Positions 36,171 to 45,660 of a stretch of 64,000 bases of DNA are shown here, piece by piece. The stretch's first letter is position 1, and the number at the start of each line of letters is the position of its first letter. Where the stretch lies: contig NZ_MQMF01000001.1 in the NCBI RefSeq assembly GCF_001999465.1, positions 1,381,484 through 1,445,483 of the forward strand, written 5' to 3'. The translations under genes were made by a program, and so were the position numbers. A model generated the notes under the pieces. That model was not told the DNA's origin and did not search any database. It saw nothing but the letters and a program-made list of their open reading frames with translations. The stretch comes from Fictibacillus arsenicus. Its GTDB lineage: Bacteria > Bacillota > Bacilli > Bacillales > Fictibacillaceae.

Positions 36171-36716
36171 TTAGAATGGCAGATCGTCATCAGAAATGTC
36201 GATCGGCGTGCCATCATTTGCAAACGGGTCATCGTTGAAGTTATTACGTTTTGGGTTCTGCTGCTGTTGCTGCTGTCCGCCAAATCCGTTGTCACTTCCA
36301 TAGCTGCGGTTCTGATTTTGCTGCCCAAATCCGCGGTCATTTGATGGTCCACCAAAGTTGCTGCCGCCTTGATATTGCTGGCCGCCTGCGTTAGCGTTTT
36401 TAGGTTCAAGGAATTGAACACTTTCTGCCATTACTTCAGTAACATAGACTCTTTGACCCTGCTGGTTATCGTAAGAACGCGTTTGAACACGTCCATCCAC
36501 TCCGGCAAGAGAACCTTTTTTCAGGTAGTTTGCCACGTTTTCAGCGGGCTTTCGCCAAACGACACAGTTAATAAAATCTGCTTCACGCTCACCTTGCTGA
36601 TTCGAAAAAGGACGATTTACAGCAAGTGTGAAATTAGCTACTGCCACACCGTTTGGAGTGTACTTTAATTCTGGGTCTTTCGTTAAACGTCCCACCAGTA
36701 CTACACGATTTAGCAT
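36171..36716 (-). CDS. ssb: Single-stranded DNA-binding protein
   Basis: A 181-residue SSB. The OB fold (residues 1-105, [42 protein letters not shown]) is followed by a glycine/glutamine/asparagine-rich disordered linker and the acidic partner-binding tip DISDDDLPF. It is located between the S6 and S18 genes as usual. Confidence 0.97.
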   Translation of the reverse strand: MLNRVVLVGRLTKDPELKYTPNGVAVANFTLAVNRPFSNQQGEREADFINCVVWRKPAENVANYLKKGSLAGVDGRVQTRSYDNQQGQRVYVTEVMAESVQFLEPKNANAGGQQYQGGSNFGGPSNDRGFGQQNQNRSYGSDNGFGGQQQQQQNPKRNNFNDDPFANDGTPIDISDDDLPF

Positions 36717-36737
36717 TCAGAACCACTCCTTAAAGGA

Positions 36738-37028
36738 TTAATTTCTTTCGTCTACGATTGTCATAAAACGAAGAACATCTTCGTTGATCTTCATAAGACG
36801 GTCAAATTCATTAATCGCTTCGTTTGGAGCTACAACGTCTAATAGTGTGTAGTATCCATCGCGGAAGTCATTGATTTCGTAAGCTAAACGCTTCTTACCC
36901 ATTTCCTTTTCGTTCGCGATTTCCGCACCGTTATCAGTTAGGATGCTTTTCGCACGCTCTTTTGTTGCTTTAAGAGCTTCCTCTTCAATATTCGGACGGA
37001 CGATGTACATGATTTCGTACTTTTTCAT
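36738..37028 (-). CDS. rpsF: 30S ribosomal protein S6
   Basis: A 96-residue S6 protein ([13 protein letters not shown]..., [17 protein letters not shown]). ATG at 37028 follows AAAGGAGG; the longer frame to 37100 is spurious. Confidence 0.97.
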   Translation of the reverse strand: MKKYEIMYIVRPNIEEEALKATKERAKSILTDNGAEIANEKEMGKKRLAYEINDFRDGYYTLLDVVAPNEAINEFDRLMKINEDVLRFMTIVDERN

Positions 37029-37049
37029 TCCGTTCACCTCCTTTTGGTC

Positions 37050-37080
37050 TAAGCGGCCCAAAACATTCGTTCCGGGCAAG
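37050..37080 (-). promoter_or_regulatory. Candidate S6:S18 autoregulatory leader hairpin
   Basis: On the minus strand GCCCGG ... GGGCCGC forms a short GC stem in the rpsF leader with a CCG trinucleotide next to it, recalling the S6:S18 complex-binding leader of many bacteria. The match is partial. Confidence 0.3.
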
Positions 37081-37130
37081 GAGAAAATCATCAAAAACAA
37101 TATTTGTTGACAATTAACTCACAATAAAGA

Positions 37131-37159
37131 ATTATATCAAAACATGTTGTATAAAACAA
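37131..37159 (-). promoter_or_regulatory. Promoter of rpsF-ssb-rpsR
   Basis: Minus strand TTGTTT (37159-37154), a 17-base spacer and a perfect TATAAT (37136-37131). Confidence 0.6.
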
Positions 37160-37283
37160 GCTTACTTTAAAATAAAGCATAAAAAAGAGAAAAAGCGACT
37201 GCTTTTCCTCCGTTTTTTACTATTTTGTTTTGGAATCTTTTCCAAAAAGAAATTGGTGGTTTTGTAAAGAAACTTCGTTGACT

Positions 37284-37415
37284 TGTTGGTTGGAGCGTAA
37301 GGTGCGAGACTCCTGCGGGATCAGTGGGACAGGTGAGACTCCTAACAGCGCAAAGCGCTAGGAGGCTCACCGCACACCCCGCGGAAAGCGAGCATCCTGG
37401 AGCGGAGACCAACCC
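37284..37415 (+). repeat. Structured intergenic repeat, copy 3
   Basis: A ~132-bp element between the rpsF promoter and ychF. The tip is AGCGCAAAGCGCT, the inner stem AGGTGAGACTCCT/AGGAGGCTCACC, and the ends GTTGGTTGGAGCG/GGAGACCAACC, in which the end change is compensated on both arms. Confidence 0.82.
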
Positions 37416-37432
37416 CTCACAGTGTTTTTTTA

Positions 37433-38530
37433 TTAAACATTAAAACGGAAATGAACAACATCTCCATCTTTCATCTCGTATTCTTTACCTTCTAGACGAA
37501 CTTTTCCTTTTTCTTTAGCAGCCGCCATGTTACCTGCAGCCATTAGGTCGTCATAAGCGACAACCTCTGCACGGATAAATCCTCTTTCAAAGTCAGTATG
37601 GATGATACCCGCACAAGCAGGAGCTTTCATTCCTTTACGGAACGTCCATGCGCGAACTTCCTGTACACCTGCTGTAAAGTAAGTTGCTAATCCAAGTAGT
37701 GAATAAGAAGCACGAATCAGCTTATCAAGACCCGCTTCTTCAATCCCAAGCTCACCCAGGAATGCCATCTTTTCATCCCCATCAAGCTCGGCGATCTCTT
37801 CTTCAACTTTTGCACAGATTACGATAACTTCTGCATTTTCACGAGCAGCATACTCTTTTACCGCTTCAACGTGCTCGTTTGTTCCTTCAAGAAGCTCATC
37901 TTCACTTACGTTTGCTACATAAAGGATCGGCTTCATTGTCAGCAAGTGCATTGCATGAACAATCTTTTTCTCTTCAGGCGTTAAGTCCACACTTCTTGCA
38001 GGAAGCTCTTGCATAAGTGCTTCTTTAATTTTTGAAAGAACAGCAAATTCAGCTACCGCTTCTTTGTCCTTCGATTTTGCCAGCTTCTCAACACGTGCAA
38101 CGCGCTTATCGATAGACTCTAGATCAGCAAAGATTAACTCAAGGTTGATTACTTCAATATCATCGATCGGATTTACTTTTCCGTGAACGTGTGTGATATT
38201 TTCATCATCAAAGCAGCGAACAACTTGTAAAATTGCATCTGTTTGGCGGATATGAGATAAGAACTTGTTACCAAGTCCTTCTCCTTTGCTTGCCCCTTTT
38301 ACAATTCCTGCGATATCAGTAAATTCAAAAGTTGTCGGAACAACTTTTTTAGGCTGTACAAGCTCAGTTAATTTTTGCAGTCTGTGATCAGGCACTTCTA
38401 CAATCCCTACGTTAGGATCGATTGTACAGAACGGATAGTTGGCAGATTCAGCACCTGCTTGAGTAATAGCATTAAACAATGTTGATTTACCTACGTTCGG
38501 CAAACCAACGATTCCAGTTGTAAGAGCCAC
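37433..38530 (-). CDS. ychF: Obg-like/YchF ATPase
   Basis: A 366-residue ribosome-associated P-loop protein that prefers ATP. It shows GLPNVGKSTLFNAI, the DIAGIVKGASKGEGLGN switch region and the C-terminal TGS-like domain (KGMKAPACAGIIHTDFERGFIRAEV). GTG at 38530 follows GAGGAG and yields the standard VALTTGIVG start; the longer frame is unsupported. Confidence 0.95.
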   Translation of the reverse strand: MALTTGIVGLPNVGKSTLFNAITQAGAESANYPFCTIDPNVGIVEVPDHRLQKLTELVQPKKVVPTTFEFTDIAGIVKGASKGEGLGNKFLSHIRQTDAILQVVRCFDDENITHVHGKVNPIDDIEVINLELIFADLESIDKRVARVEKLAKSKDKEAVAEFAVLSKIKEALMQELPARSVDLTPEEKKIVHAMHLLTMKPILYVANVSEDELLEGTNEHVEAVKEYAARENAEVIVICAKVEEEIAELDGDEKMAFLGELGIEEAGLDKLIRASYSLLGLATYFTAGVQEVRAWTFRKGMKAPACAGIIHTDFERGFIRAEVVAYDDLMAAGNMAAAKEKGKVRLEGKEYEMKDGDVVHFRFNV

Positions 38531-38699
38531 TGTTATTTCACTCCTCTGTTTTATATAAAGCTCGGAAAGACGAGACTTTTCAGTTAAAAAAATATCCTTC
38601 CCAATTATAGGTTTTATCACTTTAAAAAACAAGAAGAACCGGGTTATGATATACCCGGTTCATTGTCTGCTGATCTTTTCAATTCAATTCCGTAAAACT

Positions 38700-38897
38700 T
38701 TACTCTCCTGGAGATGCTAATACTTTCTTTATTTTCTTCGCAAATTCGGACCTGGGCAGCATGACACTGTGCTGACAACCCATACACTTAATCCGGATAT
38801 CCGCTCCCATGCGTATAACTTTCCAGCGATTCGTTCCACATGGGTGCTGTTTCTTCATTTCCACCTCATCATGAAGGTGAAATTCTTTTTGCTGCAT
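38700..38897 (-). CDS. yyzM: DUF951 protein (YyzM)
   Basis: A 65-residue DUF951 protein with the core VEMKKQHPCGTNRWKVIRMGADIRIKC and CMGC. It is probably a small zinc or nucleic-acid-binding fold, and its function is unknown. It follows mscS by 2 bases, so the genes are coupled, and it starts after GGAGGG. Confidence 0.88.
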   Translation of the reverse strand: MQQKEFHLHDEVEMKKQHPCGTNRWKVIRMGADIRIKCMGCQHSVMLPRSEFAKKIKKVLASPGE

Positions 38898-38899
38898 TG

Positions 38900-39796
38900 T
38901 CAGCCCTCCATTTTGTTCTTATTTTCTTTCATATTAGCTTCTTTATGATAGGTGACCATTTTCGGATATGGAATTTCAATACCCGCTTTTTCAAGTTCGA
39001 GTTTCAATGTTTTTCTAAGTTCTCTTGCTATCTTAAAATGAGTCATCGGCAGCACTTCAGATGTTACACGAATAATCACTTCAGAAGCACCGAGCATTTG
39101 AACACCTAGTACTTCAGGATCTTTAACCATTTCAGGATAATCAGGCTTTACTCGTTTAACAACATCTTCAATGATTCTTTGTGCTTTATCGATATCTTCT
39201 TCATACGCAATGCTTAGATCTACTACGGCAATACTGTTATGAACGGAAAAGTTTGTTACTTCTGTGATAGACGAATTCGGCAGGATATGCAATTCTCCTG
39301 TCCAGCTCTTAATTTTTGTTGTCCGAAGGCCGATTTCTTCTACCGTTCCTTCAAAACTAGCAATCCGTACTGTATCCCCGACAGAAAACTGATTTTCAAA
39401 TATGATGAAAAAACCTGTAATGATATCTCTTACGAGGTTCTGAGCTCCAAAACCGATTGCGAGTCCTAAGACTCCCGCTCCTGCCAGTATGCCTCTTACA
39501 TCCATAAATTCACCTAATATGGCTATGATGACTATAGAATAAATCACATAAGTCGCTACGTTATTTAAGAGCCTGAATAATGTGTTTTCTCTTTTTTCAC
39601 TAAGCCGTAAAGGTGATTTTAATCTCACCTTAAAAATATTAGCGATTGCCGCTTTAATAACGTATTTAAAGATGATTGCAATAATAATGATTGCTGTAAT
39701 TTTCAGTCCGGTAGCACCAATCCCAGCCCACCAATCTTTGTCTGAAAATATCGTTACTGCTTGTTCTGCTTTTTTAGGTAAATCTGTACCTGCCAA
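38900..39796 (-). CDS. MscS-family mechanosensitive channel
   Basis: A ~298-residue small-conductance mechanosensitive channel. Three N-terminal TM segments include the pore helix region VLGLAIGFGAQNLVRDIITGFFIIFENQFSVGD. A beta domain and an alpha/beta cytoplasmic cage follow. ATG at 39808 is in frame, but its purine tract touches it directly; TTG at 39796 has GGAG at 6 bases, so it is the likelier start. This is uncertain by four residues. It protects against osmotic downshock. Confidence 0.88.
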   Translation of the reverse strand: MAGTDLPKKAEQAVTIFSDKDWWAGIGATGLKITAIIIIAIIFKYVIKAAIANIFKVRLKSPLRLSEKRENTLFRLLNNVATYVIYSIVIIAILGEFMDVRGILAGAGVLGLAIGFGAQNLVRDIITGFFIIFENQFSVGDTVRIASFEGTVEEIGLRTTKIKSWTGELHILPNSSITEVTNFSVHNSIAVVDLSIAYEEDIDKAQRIIEDVVKRVKPDYPEMVKDPEVLGVQMLGASEVIIRVTSEVLPMTHFKIARELRKTLKLELEKAGIEIPYPKMVTYHKEANMKENKNKMEG

Positions 39797-40021
39797 TGAA
39801 GTCTCCATCCTCTCAAAAGATTATGAAATTATTTAATCAGCTTTCACATGGAATTACAATGTCATTCATAGAAAACCTGTATGAAAAATTTATTCGGTTA
39901 CGAGCATGACCTAAACGGGTATAGTCCCTAAACAAAAGTCTGTGATTATTCTATTCTACCATGTATAGGAAAAGGAATTCTTCCGTATACTAAGTAGTAC
40001 CATAATAAAGGAGAGGATGTC

Positions 40022-40654
40022 ATGTTCCTCAAACGGAAGCTAGGACTAGGGAAACCCATTCAATATAAATTGCACCATGAAGAAAAGGAAGCCACACTGC
40101 GAATTACAGAACAAATTTTACCTATGCTTCCGGAATCGAGCCGCCAGCCAGTCGTTGTCGTATGCATTGGTACAGACAGATCAACCGGCGACGCACTTGG
40201 TCCCCTCGTTGGCACGAAGTTATACAATAAAGATACTTTTCCCTTTCATGTGTATGGAACCCTTGATGACCCCGTTCATGCGGTGAATCTCGAAGAAAAA
40301 CTAAAAATGATTGAAACTGAAAATCCAGGCGCATTTATCATCGGAATAGATGCTTGTCTGGGACGGTTAAATCATGTTGGGATGGTATCCATTAATGATG
40401 GTCCAGTTAAACCTGGTGCAGGAGTGAACAAACAGCTTCCTCCTGTCGGGGACATGCATATAACTGGAATTGTAAACGTGAGCGGTTTTATGGAGTATTT
40501 CGTTCTTCAGAATACGAGGCTCAGCATCGTAATGAAAATGGCAGATTTGATTGCTGATTCCCTTCACATGGCTTGCCTGAGAAAAAAGATTCAGCAAAAA
40601 AACATGATGCATCAAACAGAATCTCGATCACAAGACATCTATAAAATTCAATAA
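40022..40654 (+). CDS. yyaC: Sporulation-linked protease-like protein YyaC (DUF1256)
   Basis: A 210-residue DUF1256 protein related to the germination protease/HybD fold. It has VVVCIGTDRSTGDALGPLVGTKL near residues 45-65 and IIGIDACLGR. It is present in spore formers next to parB, and its exact activity is unknown. It points away from its neighbours and shares a bidirectional terminator with the DUF554 gene. Confidence 0.9.
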   Translation: MFLKRKLGLGKPIQYKLHHEEKEATLRITEQILPMLPESSRQPVVVVCIGTDRSTGDALGPLVGTKLYNKDTFPFHVYGTLDDPVHAVNLEEKLKMIETENPGAFIIGIDACLGRLNHVGMVSINDGPVKPGAGVNKQLPPVGDMHITGIVNVSGFMEYFVLQNTRLSIVMKMADLIADSLHMACLRKKIQQKNMMHQTESRSQDIYKIQ

Positions 40655-40655
40655 A

Positions 40656-40692
40656 AACAAAGCCGCTTGTATCAATGATACAAGCGGCTTTT
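40656..40692. terminator. Bidirectional terminator between yyaC and the DUF554 gene
   Basis: Perfect arms AAGCCGCTTGTATC and GATACAAGCGGCTT with a 3-base loop, A-run before and T-run after. Confidence 0.9.
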
Positions 40693-40693
40693 C

Positions 40694-41428
40694 TTATTGG
40701 ATTCCCTGTGAAAAAGCTAGGATGCTATCCCATTTTTCTACAATAAAAACAAGAATCACTGCGATTAAAAGTCCTGGAAGCAAGTTGGCAACTCGGATTT
40801 TAGCTACTCCGAGCAGGTTTAGACCTATTGCGACAATCATAATTCCACCTGTTCCCGTTATTTCTACAATAAGAGCATCCATGAGCTCTTGCGGCACAAA
40901 ACGGTCGATTTGTGTGGCTAATAGCGTAATGGCACCCTGATATAAGATAACTGGAATTGCAGAGAACATCACACCAATTCCAAGTGCTGAAGTAAATAAA
41001 ATGGCACAGAATCCGTCAATCAAAGCCTTTGTATAAAGGACATCATGCTCTTGTCTCAATCCACTGTCTAAAGCGCCGACAATAGACATAGCTCCAACTA
41101 CAAAAACGAGTGTAGCTGTAACAAAGCCTGTTGCAACAGATCCTTTATCTTGTTTCCCTACTTTCGTCTCAAGCCATTTTCCTACTGAATTCAGTTTTTC
41201 TTCAAGGTTCCACCACTCGCCTAGCGCTCCTCCAACAGCCAGGCTGGCGATAACGATAAGAAATTGTTCGCTCTTAAGCCCCATGCCTATTCCTAAAATA
41301 GTAACTGCCAGTGCCATTGCCTGAAGAATGGTGTCTTTTATCCGATCGGGTATAGATGTCCAAAACAGACCTAAAAAGCTGCCAGAGATGATCGCGATTC
41401 CGTTAACAAATGTTCCTAGAAGTGACAT
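40694..41428 (-). CDS. DUF554 membrane protein
   Basis: A 244-residue polytopic protein of the DUF554/YdfK family with about 7 hydrophobic segments (GTFVNGIAIISGSFLGL, GMSIVGALDSGL-like loop). The function is unknown; a transporter role is suggested by its glycine-rich helices. It follows the cysteine desulfurase gene by 12 bases, so they form an operon. Confidence 0.85.
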   Translation of the reverse strand: MSLLGTFVNGIAIISGSFLGLFWTSIPDRIKDTILQAMALAVTILGIGMGLKSEQFLIVIASLAVGGALGEWWNLEEKLNSVGKWLETKVGKQDKGSVATGFVTATLVFVVGAMSIVGALDSGLRQEHDVLYTKALIDGFCAILFTSALGIGVMFSAIPVILYQGAITLLATQIDRFVPQELMDALIVEITGTGGIMIVAIGLNLLGVAKIRVANLLPGLLIAVILVFIVEKWDSILAFSQGIQ

Positions 41429-41440
41429 GTCATTTATCTC

Positions 41441-42592
41441 CTATCCAAGTAGACCATTGATGATTTCCCTTAAAGCTCTGATCAAAGTGTTTACTTCATC
41501 TTTTGTATTGGTATAACCGAAGCTGATTCGCAAAGCTCCTTCATTGTTTGTTCCTGTCCGGCTGTGAGCAAGCGGTGCACAATGCAGTCCGGCTCTTACG
41601 GCAATATTGTAATGTTCATCTAAAATCACGGATATTTCATGAACATCCAGCCCTTCAACTCTTAACGATACAACAGGTAGCCGGTCTGGAAATGAAGAAG
41701 GTTTCGTTATGCTTACTTCAGGTATAGATTCAATTTGCTTCAGAAATTCAAAAAGCATCTCTTCTTCATGCTTTTGAATATTCTTTAACCCTCTATGTAA
41801 AACCTCTTTAACACCAGCGTGAACTCCTGCTATTCCAGAAACATTCAATGTTCCGCTCTCGAGTCTGTATGGAAGTTCATTTGGCTGTTCGGGATGTTCA
41901 GAAAATGTTCCTGTTCCGCCGTAAATTAATGGAGAAAGCAGCGTTTCTTTATTGTTTATAAGCAGCATCCCAATGCCTTGCGGGCCTAGCAACCCTTTAT
42001 GGCCAGGTACCGCTAAATAATCAATATTTTCATCTGTCATATGAATGGGATGAACACCAGCTGTCTGAGCAGCATCCACGAGTAATTTTAATTTATATTT
42101 CTTTGAAACACCGCCCCATATATCTGCCGGTAAAAGTGTTCCATCCACATTTGATCCGTGGGTACAAACCAATAACCTGGTGTTTTCTGTGATGTTAGAG
42201 ATGATCTTTTCTTTATGAAATGCTTCACTGCCTTGTAAATAAGTAACGCTGATCCCTATTGTTTTTTCAAGAAAATGAAGAGTCCGATAGACAGCATTAT
42301 GTTCAAAGCCAGAAGCAATTATATGATCCCCTTTTTTCCACGGAAATCCTTTTAATACAAGATTAACTGCTTCAGTAGCACTCTTCGTAAAAATGACAGA
42401 TTCCGTAGACTCACAGCCAAAGAAGGATGCAATCTCATATCTTGCGTCTGTAACCACTCTCGAGGCTTCTTTAGACAAAAAATGACCGCCGCGGCCAGGA
42501 TTTCCTAAGTTAACAGCTCGTCCAACAGCTTCGATAACTTCTTTAGGTTTTGGATATGAGGTTGCTGCATGGTCAAAGTAGATGATAGACAA
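41441..42592 (-). CDS. Class V aminotransferase, cysteine desulfurase (NifS/SufS-like)
   Basis: A 383-residue PLP enzyme expected to move sulfur from cysteine to an acceptor. It has the YFDHAATSYPKP start, TKSATEAVNLV, DAAQTAGV, the PLP lysine in PGHKGLLGPQG, and the active-site cysteine in RAGLHCAPLAHSRTGT. The start is TTG with AGGAGG upstream. It lies just downstream of parB on the same strand and upstream of the DUF554 gene. Its role (Fe-S, thio-tRNA or selenium) cannot be decided. Confidence 0.88.
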   Translation of the reverse strand: MSIIYFDHAATSYPKPKEVIEAVGRAVNLGNPGRGGHFLSKEASRVVTDARYEIASFFGCESTESVIFTKSATEAVNLVLKGFPWKKGDHIIASGFEHNAVYRTLHFLEKTIGISVTYLQGSEAFHKEKIISNITENTRLLVCTHGSNVDGTLLPADIWGGVSKKYKLKLLVDAAQTAGVHPIHMTDENIDYLAVPGHKGLLGPQGIGMLLINNKETLLSPLIYGGTGTFSEHPEQPNELPYRLESGTLNVSGIAGVHAGVKEVLHRGLKNIQKHEEEMLFEFLKQIESIPEVSITKPSSFPDRLPVVSLRVEGLDVHEISVILDEHYNIAVRAGLHCAPLAHSRTGTNNEGALRISFGYTNTKDEVNTLIRALREIINGLLG

Positions 42593-42679
42593 TTATTCTT
42601 CCTCCTTGCATGTTGAGAAAACTGCTAGTCATATAACTTATAGTGTAAAAAAGAAACCACCTCATTGATGGTTTCATAC

Positions 42680-43516
42680 TTACTTTTCTAAAAGATCTAA
42701 AATTCGTTCTAAATCATCCTGAGAAAAGAACTCTATTTCAATTTTGCCTTTGCGTTTTGACTTTTTGATAGAAACACTTGTACCAAAACGGTCTCGCAAT
42801 GATGATTCTTTCTCTTTAAAAAACACGTTTGTTTGAGCTGTTTTCTTTTTTGTTTCACGTGAAACATTCATATTGATGTCTTGAATGAGTTTCTCGAGCT
42901 GTCTAACATTTAACCCGTCATCGGTGATTCTCTGAACGACCCGCTGCATTTTTGATTTTTTCTTAAGTCCGAGTAATGCACGGCCGTGTCCCATCGTAAT
43001 CATGCCACTGGATAAAAGCTCTAGGACAGGTTTCGGCAGCTGTAAGAGGCGGATATGGTTCGCAATATGCGGACGGCTTTTTCCAACTCTCGAAGCCAGT
43101 TCCTCTTGTGTAAGTTTAAGATGATCTATTAGCTTCTGGTAAGCTTGAGCTTCTTCCACAGGATTTAAGTCTTCCCGCTGAAGGTTCTCAATCAGTGCCA
43201 CTTCCATCATTTTTTCTTCTGAATAATCTTTTATGATAACAGGGATTGTCTTAAGACCTGCTTCTGATGCAGCTCGGAACCTTCGCTCGCCAAGTATGAT
43301 CTCATAGCCCTTTATGCTTTTCCTAGCTAAGATCGGCTGCAGTATTCCATGTTCCTGAATGGATTCCTTCAGCTCGTCAATCGCTTTTTGATCGAAAACT
43401 TTTCGGGGCTGATACGGATTCGGTCTTAGTTCTTTTACACTGACTTCTTGGACTTGTTCTTCTTCATTTTTTATTAATGCTCCAAGCCCTCTACCTAACC
43501 CTTTCGCCAATGCCAA
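42680..43516 (-). CDS. parB: Chromosome partition protein ParB (Spo0J)
   Basis: A 278-residue CTP-dependent DNA clamp loaded at parS. N-terminal KGLGRGLGALI (ParA-activating arginine tail), GERRFRA CTP-binding box, the HTH (QEELASRVGKSRPHIANHIRLL) and a C-terminal dimer domain are present. The TTG start overlaps the parA end by 26 bases. A perfect parS lies inside the coding sequence. It recruits SMC and regulates initiation through ParA. Confidence 0.96.
   Translation of the reverse strand: MALAKGLGRGLGALIKNEEEQVQEVSVKELRPNPYQPRKVFDQKAIDELKESIQEHGILQPILARKSIKGYEIILGERRFRAASEAGLKTIPVIIKDYSEEKMMEVALIENLQREDLNPVEEAQAYQKLIDHLKLTQEELASRVGKSRPHIANHIRLLQLPKPVLELLSSGMITMGHGRALLGLKKKSKMQRVVQRITDDGLNVRQLEKLIQDINMNVSRETKKKTAQTNVFFKEKESSLRDRFGTSVSIKKSKRKGKIEIEFFSQDDLERILDLLEK
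42851..42866. promoter_or_regulatory. parS site inside parB
   Basis: TGTTTCACGTGAAACA, a perfect match to the Bacillus parS consensus and in the same position as the main parS in B. subtilis spo0J. Confidence 0.97.
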
Positions 43517-44264
43517 TCACTTCCTTCGCAAAATCTAAGTAAACATCTGCACCCCGGGATTTAGGATCATAAATAATAATCGGTTTTCCATGACTTGGCG
43601 CTTCTGATAGTCTAACATTTCTTGGTATGATCGTTTCATACACTTTATCTTGAAAATACTTTTTCACTTCTTCAATGACTTGAATCCCTAAATTCGTTCG
43701 GGCGTCAAGCATTGTAAGCAATACTCCGTCAATCTTAAGATCAGTATTCAAATGTTTTTGGACAAGCCGTACTGTGTTTAAAAGCTGGCTAAGGCCTTCA
43801 AGTGCGTAATATTCACATTGCACCGGTATTATGACAGAATCTGATGCTGTTAAAGAGTTGATCGTAAGCAGACCAAGAGATGGCGGGCAATCGATAATAA
43901 TAAAATCATAGTTTGAGCTTACCTGATCAAGTGCTCTTTTTAATCGTACTTCCCTAGAAATAGTCGGTACAAGTTCGATCTCCGCCCCTGCTAGCTGAAT
44001 AGTAGAAGGGAGAATATGTAGTCCTTCACAGATCGTTTCAACAATTACATCTTTAACTTCCACATCCTCAACTAAGACATTGTAGATACATTGATCAATA
44101 TCTCCTTTGTCTACTCCTACACCGCTTGTTGCGTTACCTTGAGGATCTATATCTACTAACAATACCTTTTTCCCGAAATATGCTAAGCATGCACCAAGGT
44201 TGACTGACGTAGTCGTTTTTCCGACTCCGCCTTTCTGGTTGGCTACTGCAATGATCTTCGCCAC
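43491..44264 (-). CDS. parA: Chromosome partition ATPase ParA (Soj)
   Basis: A 257-residue Walker-type ATPase with the deviant Walker A KGGVGKTTTSVNLG (residues 11-24) and Walker B IIIDCPPSLG. It cycles on DNA with ParB and acts on DnaA. The start is GTG after AGGTGA. It is in an operon with parB. Confidence 0.96.
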   Translation of the reverse strand: MAKIIAVANQKGGVGKTTTSVNLGACLAYFGKKVLLVDIDPQGNATSGVGVDKGDIDQCIYNVLVEDVEVKDVIVETICEGLHILPSTIQLAGAEIELVPTISREVRLKRALDQVSSNYDFIIIDCPPSLGLLTINSLTASDSVIIPVQCEYYALEGLSQLLNTVRLVQKHLNTDLKIDGVLLTMLDARTNLGIQVIEEVKKYFQDKVYETIIPRNVRLSEAPSHGKPIIIYDPKSRGADVYLDFAKEVIGIGERVR

Positions 44265-44424
44265 GTTGTCACCTACCTCACTTTATGAACAATCAATTAC
44301 CTATTATTCTATCATGAAGATTTTAAAATAACTTATTGAAATAATGAAATTTAGAGTTTTTTTCTGGTGCATTGTATTTAATCTTTTTGAAAGACAGTTT
44401 GTGCATGCTTCGCTGCTCCTGTGA

Positions 44425-44560
44425 GTGGTTGATTTCCGTTTCAGGTGCTCGCTTTCCGGGGGGTGTGCGGTGAGCCTCCTAGCGCTTTGCACTTCAGGAG
44501 TCTCACCTGTCCCACTCATCCCCCAGGAGTCTTACACCTTCCACTCCAATCAACTAGTCA
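44425..44560 (-). repeat. Structured intergenic repeat, copy 4 (inverted)
   Basis: The element in minus orientation between noc and parA. Its left end on the minus strand is TTGACTAGTTGATTGGAG, followed by the same nested stems as copies 2 and 3. The remainder of the 44265-44669 spacer has no gene. Confidence 0.82.
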
Positions 44561-44629
44561 AAGGAGCATCTTCAAGAAACATTTTAAAAACACTCTTTAG
44601 TAAAGTATTAATTTTCGAGGAAATAATAC

Positions 44630-44662
44630 AAAAAAACCACCAGCTATAAAAAGCTGATGGTT
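44630..44662 (-). terminator. Terminator of noc
   Basis: Minus strand arms AACCATCAGCT and AGCTGGTGGTT (one G-T pair) followed by TTTTTTT. Confidence 0.88.
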
Positions 44663-44669
44663 TTAACTC

Positions 44670-45533
44670 TTAATTTTTAGGAATTCGGATTGTAAACTGA
44701 TAGAATTCTTCGTGCTCTTCTTCTTCAGTATCAATAGAAAGTCCGCTTTGAACGACCATATCCACTGACTGTCTTACCGTATTGATAGCAAGGCGCATAT
44801 CCTTGCTGTAAGACTTGCGGCGAGGCTGAGGTTTTTTCTCTGCGGTTTCAGATTCTATCATTCTTTTAACCCGGTCTTCTGTTTGTTTAACATTTAATTG
44901 CTTTTCAAGAATCTCTGCTAAGACCAGTTCCATTTTTTCTGGTGTCTTTAAGACAATCAAAGCCCTTGCGTGACGTTCTGTAATCTTTTTTTGCAAAAGA
45001 GCATCTTGAATGGATTGCGGAAGCTTTAATAATCTAAGCTTATTTGCAATCGTTGACTGGCCTTTGCCTAGCTTTTGTGCCAGTCCTTCTTGTGTAAGTC
45101 CATGTAATTCCAGCAGCTTCGCGTAAGCCATTGCTTCTTCAATCGCCGTCAATTCTTCCCGCTGAAGGTTTTCAATAAGAGCTACTGATGCTGTTTGTGA
45201 ATCGTCCATTTCCTTTACAATAGCCGGTATCTTCTCCCAGCCTAGTTTTTGGACAGCTCTCCATCTGCGCTCACCCGCAATCAATTCATATTGGTCTTCT
45301 CCAATGCCGCGAACAACAATTGGCTGAATGATGCCGTGAGCTTCGATGGTTTGTGATAATTCTTCAATTCGTTCATCTATAAAAACCGTTCTGGGCTGAA
45401 ACCGGTTTGGGATAATATACTGAACCGGAATTTGAAGTACTTCTTCGTTGTCGTTTTTTTCAGCTGGTTCTGGATCTAATGTCTGCTGGCTCTTTTCGCC
45501 GATGCCGAATAAACGTGAAAAAGGATGCTTCAT
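44670..45533 (-). CDS. noc: Nucleoid occlusion protein Noc
   Basis: A 287-residue ParB paralog that blocks division over the nucleoid. An N-terminal membrane-targeting segment ([17 protein letters not shown]) is followed by the GERRWRA box, an HTH ([25 protein letters not shown]) and a dimerisation domain. The amphipathic N-terminus separates it from ParB. No Noc-binding site (ATTTCCCGGGAAAT) was seen in the window. Confidence 0.95.
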   Translation of the reverse strand: MKHPFSRLFGIGEKSQQTLDPEPAEKNDNEEVLQIPVQYIIPNRFQPRTVFIDERIEELSQTIEAHGIIQPIVVRGIGEDQYELIAGERRWRAVQKLGWEKIPAIVKEMDDSQTASVALIENLQREELTAIEEAMAYAKLLELHGLTQEGLAQKLGKGQSTIANKLRLLKLPQSIQDALLQKKITERHARALIVLKTPEKMELVLAEILEKQLNVKQTEDRVKRMIESETAEKKPQPRRKSYSKDMRLAINTVRQSVDMVVQSGLSIDTEEEEHEEFYQFTIRIPKN

Positions 45534-45634
45534 GCGAATACACCACCTTTTGTAATCTGCCTGTTAATCTATTTCTTCCCACTAGTCCTAAAATCCTGCA
45601 AGTCTGTAAAAATCTTTCTTTTATGTAGCGCCTG

Positions 45635-45650
45635 TGTTTCACGTGAAACA
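45635..45650. promoter_or_regulatory. parS site between rsmG and noc
   Basis: TGTTTCACGTGAAACA, perfect consensus, embedded in the longer palindrome CCTGTGTTTCACGTGAAACA plus CAGG. The extension forms a GC-clamped hairpin right after the rsmG stop, so the same sequence may also work as a terminator stem. Confidence 0.97.
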
Positions 45651-45660
45651 CAGGCCGTTT